Below are positions 1 to 4,942 of a stretch of 8,076 nt of DNA, in pieces. How positions within the stretch are numbered: position 1 is the stretch's first letter; each line of letters begins with the position of its first letter. The notes beneath the pieces were generated by a model. That model was not told the origin of the DNA, did no database searches, and saw nothing but the letters and a program-made list of their open reading frames with translations. This DNA comes from an uncultured Moraxellaceae bacterium. Lineage in GTDB: Bacteria > Pseudomonadota > Gammaproteobacteria > Pseudomonadales > Moraxellaceae. Both the position numbers and the translations under genes were made by a program. The stretch is from contig CALEYY010000031.1 of assembly GCA_937928295.1 (NCBI GenBank), forward strand, positions 1 through 8,076. Reading direction: 5' to 3'.

Positions 1-33
1 GAAGTCAAAAAAGAAGAGGATGACCGTCCATGA
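1..33 (+). CDS. C-terminal end of an upstream gene (partial)
   Basis: Frame 1 from the window edge reads EVKKEEDDRP and stops with TGA at 31-33. That stop overlaps the ATG of the next gene (30-32) in the ATGA arrangement typical of translational coupling. Only ten codons are visible, so no function can be given; the tail is charged (Lys/Glu/Asp). The call rests on the overlap geometry alone. The other forward frames either stop at once or run on into the following gene out of frame. Confidence 0.4.
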   Translation, partial: EVKKEEDDRP

Positions 34-704
34 TTCGCGTCCACCACCTCAACAATTCGCGCTCGCAGCGCATTCTCTGGCTGCTCGAAGAGCTGGGTTT
101 GCCCTACGAGGTGGTGCGCTATCAGCGCGATGCCAAAACCATGCTGGCGCCACCTGAATTGCGTGCGGTGCATCCGCTCGGCAAGTCGCCGGTCATTACC
201 GACGATGACATCACGGTCGCCGAATCCGGCGCGATCATCGAATACCTGATCGAGCGTTACGGCCAGGGCCGTCTGCAGCCTGCCGCCGGTACGCCGGATC
301 GCCTGCGCTATACCTATTGGCTGCATTTTGCCGAAGGTTCTGCCATGCCGCCGTTGCTGATGAAGCTGGTATTTTCCTTCCTGCCGAAATCGCCCGCGTT
401 GCCATCGCTGCTCAGGCCGCTCGTGCGCAAGATCTCGCAAGGCGCTCAAAAAAGCTTCATTGATCCGCAAATTACGCAGCATCTGAACTATCTGGAAGCT
501 GAGTTGACGCGTAGCGAATGGTTTGCTGGCGATGACTTAACGGCGGCGGATGTGCAAATGAGCTTCCCGATTGAAGCGGCTGCTGCGCGCGGCGGGTTGG
601 ATGCTAAATGGCCGAAAATCTCTGCTTTTTTGCAGCGGATTCAGGCTCGCCCGGCGTACCAGCGCGCGCTGTTGGAAGGTGGCCCTTACCAATTGATGAG
701 TTGA
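30..704 (+). CDS. Glutathione S-transferase, Gtt1-like
   Basis: A 224-residue cytosolic glutathione S-transferase that probably conjugates or reduces small electrophiles or peroxides with glutathione. The N-terminal thioredoxin-fold domain (about residues 1-78) shows the glutathione-site signatures HPLGKSPVI (residues 48-56, cis-Pro at P54) and AESGAIIEYL (64-73, with the E65-S66 pair that contacts the glutathione gamma-glutamyl group). The helical C-terminal domain carries LTAADVQMSFP (170-180), the N-capping box conserved in the superfamily. The start NNSRSQRILWLLEEL and the EGSAMPPLL segment (102-110) recall yeast Gtt1 and its bacterial relatives. The start at 30 is the only in-frame ATG near the family N-terminus; a GAGG at 16-19 lies about ten bases upstream. 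It overlaps the preceding gene by ATGA, so the two are probably co-transcribed. The physiological substrate cannot be read from the sequence. Confidence 0.93.
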   Translation: MIRVHHLNNSRSQRILWLLEELGLPYEVVRYQRDAKTMLAPPELRAVHPLGKSPVITDDDITVAESGAIIEYLIERYGQGRLQPAAGTPDRLRYTYWLHFAEGSAMPPLLMKLVFSFLPKSPALPSLLRPLVRKISQGAQKSFIDPQITQHLNYLEAELTRSEWFAGDDLTAADVQMSFPIEAAAARGGLDAKWPKISAFLQRIQARPAYQRALLEGGPYQLMS

Positions 705-714
705 TTGCGTCACC

Positions 715-756
715 AAACAGCAACAAGGCCCACACAAAAGCTCCTTGTTGTTGTTT
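715..756. terminator. Stem-loop after the GST gene, possible terminator
   Basis: Bases 715-728 pair with 743-756: 14 base pairs including one G-T wobble (720/751), closing a 14-base loop. It starts 11 bases after the GST stop codon and about 50 bases before the next start. The left arm begins with AAA and the right arm ends in GTTGTTGTTT, so the distal U residues lie within the stem rather than forming a free U-run. It may act as a weak terminator or 3'-end stabiliser. I see no convincing promoter for the next gene in the rest of this gap (757-806). Confidence 0.5.
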
Positions 757-806
757 GAAAAGTAGGCAATTCTTGGGGCGTTCCTCACTTATTGATTGTG
801 TAGGTT

Positions 807-1466
807 ATGAAAAAGAAGCTGGTACTAGCAATTTCCTTGACGGCAGGTAGCGCCCATGGCGTTGAACTGAAGCCTTGGCTATCGCTTAAAGACTTGTTTT
901 CGCAACTGCCCATACCCTTGCAGCCGCTCTCTGCAGATGAAAAACGACTGCGCAGTGCTTTTGATTCGATTGAGGGCGGTATTCATGCGCCAGATGCTGG
1001 TTTAAGTCTGGTCAGCAGCGAGTCGAAATTGGATGGTGTGGCTTGCCAACTGTCCGGCTGCCAAAATGGCAATGCTGTCAGCTTCAGCCAGCAACGCAAT
1101 GGATTGTCTTGGAGTCTGCCTAATTCGGGCGACTTTCATATAGCGCCACGCGCCGAAGTTGTGCGTTATCAATGGTCTAGTCCCACGCAAAGTCTGGCGG
1201 CAACCAGTAGTTTTGGCATGGGAGTAGGCGTAGATAGCCTCTACAAGCTCAGTGATACCTACTCTGCTTATGCCAGTGCCGGCATGATGCAGATGACCCG
1301 TGGCAGCGCTTATGAAGGATTGTTTGGCCTGCGCCGACAGTTCAATGATGCCAACGTGTTCATGGAAGCGCGCTGGGCCGACATGAGTCAGCCCAACCAG
1401 ATTGAAAATGCGTACGACTTCAGCAATTTGCGCATCGGCATTTCGCATCAATTCAAAGGGCTTTGA
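807..1466 (+). CDS. Exported hypothetical protein, likely outer-membrane beta-strand protein
   Basis: A 219-residue protein I do not recognise as a named family. The first 18 residues look like a Sec signal peptide: MKKK, a hydrophobic LVLAISLTAG core, and a cleavage-like SAHG before V19. The mature protein would have about 201 residues. From about residue 133 on it shows alternating, glycine- and aromatic-rich segments (FGMGVGVDSLYKL 136-148, TYSAYASAGMMQM 151-163, GLFGLRRQF 171-179, NVFMEARWADM 183-193, LRIGISHQF 208-216) separated by polar turns. This is the look of antiparallel transmembrane or surface beta strands, and the last strand lies at the C-terminus as in small outer-membrane barrels. 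Cys80 and Cys85 could form a disulfide. The start at 807 is preceded by a weak AGG. Base composition looks more AT-rich than in its neighbours. Location is inferred; function is unknown. Confidence 0.75.
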   Translation: MKKKLVLAISLTAGSAHGVELKPWLSLKDLFSQLPIPLQPLSADEKRLRSAFDSIEGGIHAPDAGLSLVSSESKLDGVACQLSGCQNGNAVSFSQQRNGLSWSLPNSGDFHIAPRAEVVRYQWSSPTQSLAATSSFGMGVGVDSLYKLSDTYSAYASAGMMQMTRGSAYEGLFGLRRQFNDANVFMEARWADMSQPNQIENAYDFSNLRIGISHQFKGL

Positions 1467-2282
1467 TCAGCGCTTCAGCGCCTCCGGCAGATGCGGAGCC
1501 AGTGTCGTCAGCAAACCCTTGAACACCTTGGCATTACCGGCAACGATATTGCCGCTGTCCAGATAGCCGTGACCACCCGTAAAGTCAGACACCAGCCCAC
1601 CGGCCTCGCGAATGATCAGCTCGCCGGCAGCAATATCCCACGGTGCCAGGCCAAACTCGAAGAAACCATCAAGACGACCTGCGGCCACATAGGCCAGATC
1701 CAGCGCCGCCGAACCGGCACGACGCAGACCCGCCGTCTGACTGGCTACAGCCTTAAACATGTTCAGATAGCCATCCATCGCGTGCATCTGATCTGGGCGG
1801 AACGGGAAGCCGGTGCCAATCAGCGCACCTTCCAGGCCACGGCGCTCAGACACGCGCAGGCGGCGACCATTCATGGCTGCGCCGCCGCCACGGCTGGCGC
1901 TGAAAGCTTCGCGACGCATCGGGTCCAGCACCACGGCATGCTCGGTGACGCCATTGTGCTGAATAGCGATCGACACCGCGTATTGCGGGAAACCATGGAT
2001 GAAATTGGTGGTGCCATCGAGCGGATCAACGATCCAGAGCCATTCCTGCTCGCCGCCCTTGCCCGCCATGAAGCCGGACTCTTCGGCCTGAATCGCATGG
2101 CTGGGGTAGGTCTTGCGGATGAACTCGATAATGGCACGCTCGGCGGCTTTATCGACTTGCGTTACATAATCATTGAGGCCTTTGGCTTCGACATCGACGA
2201 GGTCGAGGCGGTCGGCGGCCTTGGCGATGATGTCGGCGGCCAAATTGGCGGCGCGCAGCGCCATGGTCAGCATGGGTTGCAT
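1467..2282 (-). CDS. suhB: Inositol-1-monophosphatase / antitermination factor SuhB
   Basis: A 271-residue Mg2+-dependent, Li+-sensitive phosphatase of the inositol monophosphatase family that hydrolyses myo-inositol phosphates. E. coli SuhB also works in rRNA transcription antitermination with Nus factors. The metal-binding motifs are all present: EES (E67-E68), the family signature WIVDPLDGTTNF (residues 83-94, with D86 and D89) and PWDIAAGE (214-221, with D216). It ends in EALKR, like the E. coli protein. The reading frame is open for about 250 codons further upstream, but MQPMLTMALRAAN at 2282 matches the E. coli start MHPMLNIAVRAA; the upstream extension is antisense to trmJ and is not coding. 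The gene is divergent from trmJ and convergent with the exported-protein gene, whose stop codon it touches. Confidence 0.96.
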   Translation of the reverse strand: MQPMLTMALRAANLAADIIAKAADRLDLVDVEAKGLNDYVTQVDKAAERAIIEFIRKTYPSHAIQAEESGFMAGKGGEQEWLWIVDPLDGTTNFIHGFPQYAVSIAIQHNGVTEHAVVLDPMRREAFSASRGGGAAMNGRRLRVSERRGLEGALIGTGFPFRPDQMHAMDGYLNMFKAVASQTAGLRRAGSAALDLAYVAAGRLDGFFEFGLAPWDIAAGELIIREAGGLVSDFTGGHGYLDSGNIVAGNAKVFKGLLTTLAPHLPEALKR

Positions 2283-2336
2283 GGAACAGACTCTGATAAA
2301 GAACGGTTGAGGCGCATAGTGTAACATGCGCGCCCT
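2283..2336. promoter_or_regulatory. suhB/trmJ divergent intergenic region
   Basis: This 54-base gap must hold the start signals of both divergent genes. It contains a perfect 6-bp inverted repeat, GCGCAT (2312-2317) and ATGCGC (2326-2331), around AGTGTAAC. On the minus strand the spacer gives TACACT (2323-2318), a plausible -10 hexamer for suhB with a suitable leader, but no clear -35 lies at the right distance. The dyad could be an operator or simply part of the trmJ leader, since it ends six bases before the trmJ ATG. Neither trmJ nor suhB has a strong Shine-Dalgarno sequence here. Confidence 0.35.
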
Positions 2337-3560
2337 ATGAACATCTCGACTCGCATCATCCTCGTCAACACGACCTTGCCGGCCAATATCGGTGCCGCTG
2401 CTCGTGCCATGAAAACCATGGGCCTGCATGACCTCGTGCTGGTCGCGCCCAAGCAGTTCCCGCATGCCGATGCCAGTGCGTTGGCTTCCAGCGCCTCTGA
2501 TGTGTTGGCGCAGGCGCGCGTCGTGGCCACGCTGGAGGAGGCTATAGCCGACTGCCAGCTGGTGCTCGGTGCCAGCGCACGCAATCGCACCATCGGCTTG
2601 CCACAGCTCGATGCTCGCAGCGCTGGCGAGGCCGCCGAGCAGCATGCGCGTGTGGGAGCCAAGGTCGCGTTTGTGTTTGGTCGCGAAGATCGTGGCCTGA
2701 CCAACGATGAGCTGATGCTTTGCCATGCCCATGTGTTTATTCCGACGAATCCGGAGTATGGGGTGCTTAATGTGGCGGCGGCTGTGCAGGTGCTGGCCTA
2801 CGAGGCGCGCATGGCGCATGTGCTTGTTGATTCTAAGGTCGCCGCTGAGCCGGAAGCGGGGGAATTCAGTCTGTGCGATCGCCGCGAGTCCAGTCCGGCC
2901 GCCGCGCTGCATCGCGGCGGCGTTCCCTCGGTTCGGCGCGATGCGCCGACAAACCCCGAGCTCACCCCTGTAGGCTCGCACTCGCCATCCATGGCTCGTG
3001 AAGTCGCACCAACTGGATTCCCTCACAGCCAGCCCAGCGACAGCTCAGCTCCCGTAGCCACCAGCGGTGGGGCTTCCAACCCACCCCCCAGCGATGCCTC
3101 GCGAGTGGTACGTTCGACCGCTCACCAGATCCCACTACATGAGCAAGCTGTTGCTCCAGCGGATCGGGCACAGGCGGGGGCGTCGCCCGCCATGGATGGC
3201 GGGCGAGAGCTTACAGGGATGTACTCGCAGCGTCCCCAGCCTGTGCCCGATCCGCTGGAGCAGCCGAGCATGCCCATGACCCTAGTGCCGTGGGATGAGG
3301 AATTGGTGAATGGCGAAGACATGACCCAGTTTTACGCCCACTGCGAACGCACCCTGGTCGCGATCGGCTTTCTCGATCCCGAAAATCCGCGCCAGATCAT
3401 GACGCGCTTGCGCCGCCTGTTTGGCCGCACACGCTTGGATCGCCCGGAGTACAATCTGTTGCGCGGCTTTTTCAAGCGCGTGCTGGCGCTGAGCGGCGAA
3501 AAAGTCGGTCGCGGCGGCGTATCCCTTACCGCGAAGTCTTCGGGGAAAACCGATGTTTGA
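2337..3560 (+). CDS. trmJ: tRNA (cytidine/uridine-2'-O-)-methyltransferase TrmJ with a large linker insert
   Basis: A SPOUT-family methyltransferase that uses S-adenosylmethionine to methylate the ribose 2'-OH at tRNA position 32. The N-terminal catalytic domain (residues 1 to about 165) shows all three knot motifs: ANIGAAARAMKTMGL (16-30, including N17 and the conserved R23), FVFGREDRGLTNDEL (112-126) and NPEYGVLNVAAAVQV (138-152). The C-terminal helical domain is intact at about 322-380 (TQFYAHCERTLVAIGF, MTRLRRLFGRTR, YNLLRG). The protein has 407 residues against about 246 in E. coli. The excess is mainly a Pro/Ser/Ala/Arg-rich segment at about residues 177-311, encoded by palindromic repeat DNA (about 2865-3270) inserted without loss of frame. 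Both domains are well conserved, so the gene is probably functional with a long disordered linker, but this is inference. The gene overlaps cysE by 8 bases. Confidence 0.93.
   Translation: MNISTRIILVNTTLPANIGAAARAMKTMGLHDLVLVAPKQFPHADASALASSASDVLAQARVVATLEEAIADCQLVLGASARNRTIGLPQLDARSAGEAAEQHARVGAKVAFVFGREDRGLTNDELMLCHAHVFIPTNPEYGVLNVAAAVQVLAYEARMAHVLVDSKVAAEPEAGEFSLCDRRESSPAAALHRGGVPSVRRDAPTNPELTPVGSHSPSMAREVAPTGFPHSQPSDSSAPVATSGGASNPPPSDASRVVRSTAHQIPLHEQAVAPADRAQAGASPAMDGGRELTGMYSQRPQPVPDPLEQPSMPMTLVPWDEELVNGEDMTQFYAHCERTLVAIGFLDPENPRQIMTRLRRLFGRTRLDRPEYNLLRGFFKRVLALSGEKVGRGGVSLTAKSSGKTDV
2898..2921. repeat. GC-rich hairpin within the trmJ insert
   Basis: GCCGCCGCG (2898-2906) pairs perfectly with CGCGGCGGC (2913-2921) around a six-base CTGCAT loop. 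It lies close to the 5' edge of the insert and would form a very stable hairpin in the trmJ mRNA. Confidence 0.6.
2933..2949. repeat. Second short hairpin within the trmJ insert
   Basis: TCGGCGC (2933-2939) pairs perfectly with GCGCCGA (2943-2949) around a three-base GAT loop. It follows the 2898-2921 hairpin by 11 bases and precedes the minus-strand repeat core at 2957-2994, so these pieces may be parts of one element. Confidence 0.55.
2957..2994 (-). repeat. Diverged inverted copy of the repeat core
   Basis: Read on the minus strand from 2994 to 2957 this segment starts CCATGGATGGCG and contains CTACAGGG. By hand alignment it agrees with the plus-strand segment 3190-3227 at 31 of 38 positions without gaps. 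The two copies therefore form an inverted pair within the same gene, about 200 bases apart. The flanks differ, so this is a shared core and not a recent duplication of the whole element. Confidence 0.65.
3152..3262. repeat. 111-bp nested inverted-repeat element inside trmJ
   Basis: The outer arms 3152-3175 and 3239-3262 are perfect 24-base reverse complements; after one mismatch four more G-C pairs (3177-3180 with 3234-3237) extend the stem. Between them lies a second perfect palindrome with 11-base arms (3183-3193 and 3196-3206), centred on GG, followed by the single-stranded-looking segment GAGCTTACAGGGATGTACTC. The whole unit is 111 bases, a multiple of three, and is read in the trmJ frame as a peptide including SPAMDGGRELTGMYSQRPQ. 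From general memory, motifs of the kind CCATGGATGGCGGG...CTTACAGGGA occur as dispersed intergenic repeats in some gammaproteobacteria; I cannot verify that here. Confidence 0.8.
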
Positions 3561-4314
3561 TCGCATTCGTGAAGATATTGACTCTGTCTTTGCCCGTGAC
3601 CCCGCTGCGCGTACGCGTTTCGAGGTGTTGCTGAACTACCCCGGTCTGCATGCCGCGATGGCGCATCGCTGGTCGCACGCCTTGTGGACGGCGAACTGGA
3701 AGGGCTTGGCCCGGTTCATCTCTACGCTGTCACGCTTCTGGACCGGCATCGAAATTCATCCGGGTGCGAAAATTGGCCGGCGGTTTTTCATCGATCACGG
3801 CATGGGCGTGGTCATCGGCGAAACCGCTGAAATTGGCGACGATGTCACGCTTTATCATGGCGTCACGCTGGGCGGCACATCCTGGGATGCCGGCAAACGC
3901 CATCCCACGCTGGAAAATGGCGTGGTGGTCGGGGCGGGTGCGAAAGTGCTGGGCCCGATCACGATTTCGGCGGGTGCACGCATTGGCTCTAATGCCGTGG
4001 TGGTGAAGCCAGTGCCGGCGGGCGCGACGGTAGTGGGCACGCCGGGCCGCATCATCATTCGCACCGAGGTGGATGCCGAAGAGCAGGCCCGTCGCGACTA
4101 TGCCGCGAAGATCGGCTTCCAGGCCTATGCCGCCAACCCCGATTTGCCGGATCCGGTGCTCGATGCCATGCGTGATCTGCTCGATCACATGCAGGCCAAC
4201 GAGGCGCGCATGGACATGTTCTGCAAGGCCCTGAAGGAGGCTGGCATCAATGTCTGCGATCAGAAGCCCGATGCTTTACTGGCGACGACGCTGGCCACGG
4301 TCAAGCCCGACTAG
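3553..4314 (+). CDS. cysE: Serine O-acetyltransferase
   Basis: A 253-residue cytosolic enzyme that transfers acetyl from acetyl-CoA to L-serine, giving O-acetylserine, the committed precursor of cysteine. The N-terminal helical part (about 1-60) precedes a left-handed beta helix of hexapeptide repeats (about 66-168): IEIHPGAKIGRRFFIDHGMG (66-85) carries E67 and the catalytic-type His82, then VTLYHGVTLGGTSW (98-111), KRHPTLENGVVVGAGAKVLG and IGSNAVVVKPVPAGATVVGTPGR. It matches the short Bacillus/Pseudomonas type (with E67 where E. coli has Asp), not the longer enterobacterial one. A C-terminal tail of about 80 residues follows the repeats. The ATG overlaps the trmJ stop by 8 bases, and GGGGA (3542-3546) is a good ribosome site, so translation is probably coupled to trmJ. 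Its place just before isc fits cysteine supply to IscS. Confidence 0.96.
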   Translation: MFDRIREDIDSVFARDPAARTRFEVLLNYPGLHAAMAHRWSHALWTANWKGLARFISTLSRFWTGIEIHPGAKIGRRFFIDHGMGVVIGETAEIGDDVTLYHGVTLGGTSWDAGKRHPTLENGVVVGAGAKVLGPITISAGARIGSNAVVVKPVPAGATVVGTPGRIIIRTEVDAEEQARRDYAAKIGFQAYAANPDLPDPVLDAMRDLLDHMQANEARMDMFCKALKEAGINVCDQKPDALLATTLATVKPD

Positions 4315-4351
4315 CAAAGCGCCGGCAATCTCCCTACAATCCCGACCGCTC

Positions 4352-4403
4352 CGCTAGGTCTAATACTTGACTGTTTCGCTCGGAATTAATACCCTAGCGA
4401 AAC
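4352..4403 (+). promoter_or_regulatory. isc operon promoter with IscR type-1-like site
   Basis: The 115-base gap between cysE and iscR carries ATACTTGACTGTTTC (4363-4377), which fits the left half and centre of the E. coli type-1 IscR consensus (ATASYYGACTRWWWY) at every position. The right half (4378-4387, GCTCGGAATT) matches only in part. TTGACT (4367-4372) is a good -35; 17 bases on lies TACCCT (4390-4395), a mediocre -10, so the operator would cover the promoter. Cluster-loaded IscR is expected to repress here, giving feedback on Fe-S supply. Two inverted repeats overlap: CGCTAGG/CCTAGCG (4352-4358, 4393-4399) and GTTTCGCT/AGCGAAAC (4373-4380, 4396-4403). A further TACAAT at 4335-4340 could be the -10 of a second promoter without a clear -35. 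Confidence 0.65.
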
Positions 4404-4429
4404 ACTAGGACAAGCTGTGGAGAGCACGC

Positions 4430-4921
4430 ATGCGATTGACGACCAAAGGCCGCTACGCCGTAACCGCGATGCTGGATCTGGCGTTGCATGCGCAAAAGGG
4501 GCCGGTCAGCCTCAGCGACATCTCCGAGCGCCAGTCGATTTCGGTGTCGTATCTGGAGCAGTTGTTCGCCAAGTTGCGCAAAAGCGCGCTGGTGAGCAGC
4601 GTGCGCGGGCCGGGCGGCGGCTATCAGCTGGCACACCTGGCGGATCAAATTTATGTCGCCGACATCATTGATGCGGTGGATGAGTCGGTGGATGCCACAC
4701 GCTGTGGCGGCCAAGGCGATTGCCAGAAAGGCGTGACCTGTCTTACGCATGAACTGTGGACGGATTTGAGTGAGCAAATCCATCATTTCCTTGCCAACAT
4801 CAGCTTGCAGGAATTGCTGACGCGGCGACAGGTGCAGGCGGTGGCCATCCGCCAGAGCGAGGCGCAAGTGCGTCGTCGCCAAGATATCGAAGCCGGTGCC
4901 AGCTTGGCGGCGGTGAACTGA
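4430..4921 (+). CDS. iscR: Iron-sulfur cluster regulator IscR
   Basis: A 163-residue Rrf2-family transcription factor that binds a [2Fe-2S] cluster. The N-terminal winged helix begins MRLTTKGRYAVTAMLDLALH, as in E. coli, and the wing region VRGPGGGYQL spans 58-67. The cluster ligands are in the canonical positions: Cys92, Cys98, Cys104 and His107 (RCGGQGDCQKGVTCLTHELW, 91-110). The loaded form represses the isc operon; the apo form regulates other promoters in known systems. The start at 4430 follows GGAG (4419-4422) by seven bases. It heads the operon and is followed 21 bases later by iscS; that gap shows no obvious hairpin. The C-terminal tail after about residue 135 (RRQVQAVAIRQSEAQVRRRQ) is charged and less conserved, as usual in this family. 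Confidence 0.97.
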   Translation: MRLTTKGRYAVTAMLDLALHAQKGPVSLSDISERQSISVSYLEQLFAKLRKSALVSSVRGPGGGYQLAHLADQIYVADIIDAVDESVDATRCGGQGDCQKGVTCLTHELWTDLSEQIHHFLANISLQELLTRRQVQAVAIRQSEAQVRRRQDIEAGASLAAVN

Positions 4922-4942
4922 ATTGAGTGCTAGGGGTTATTC

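Larger units (their letters stand above)
2865..3270. repeat. Palindrome-rich insert inside trmJ (composite repeat region)
   Basis: This stretch of about 400 bases separates the two conserved domains of TrmJ and has no counterpart in the E. coli gene. It contains, in order: hairpins at 2898-2921 and 2933-2949; a diverged inverted copy of a repeat core at 2957-2994; a small CCACC/GGTGG hairpin at 3058-3070; and a large nested inverted repeat at 3152-3262 with the second copy of the core at 3190-3227. The trmJ frame stays open throughout and gives a low-complexity peptide. Boundaries are estimated from where similarity to TrmJ ends and resumes. It carries no transposase, so any mobility would have to be supplied in trans. 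Confidence 0.7.

Noticed and set aside
1491..2324. A 277-codon plus-strand open frame opposite suhB.
   Set aside because: Antisense shadow of a clearly conserved gene; low-complexity Ala/Gly/His/Arg composition and no recognisable motif.
2875..2882. GCGATCGC, the HIP1 octamer abundant in cyanobacteria.
   Set aside because: I noticed it only here, in GC-rich palindromic DNA, and all genes are gammaproteobacterial in character.
2283..3026. The suhB reading frame stays open upstream of 2282 to 3026, giving a possible 519-residue protein.
   Set aside because: The family N-terminus begins at 2282, matching E. coli SuhB; the extension is antisense to the conserved TrmJ coding sequence and contains no recognisable domain.
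2865..3270. A CRISPR array or tandem repeat in the repeat-rich segment.
   Set aside because: The repeats are inverted and nested, with only two diverged core copies and no regular repeat-spacer pattern.
2337..3560. trmJ as a frameshifted, chimeric or broken gene because of its unusual length.
   Set aside because: Both conserved domains are complete and in the same frame, and the join to cysE has the normal overlap; insertion in the linker explains the length.
4922..4942. A possible regulatory hairpin between iscR and iscS, as used by RyhB in E. coli.
   Set aside because: The gap has only 21 bases and shows no stable stem; it mainly holds the iscS ribosome site.
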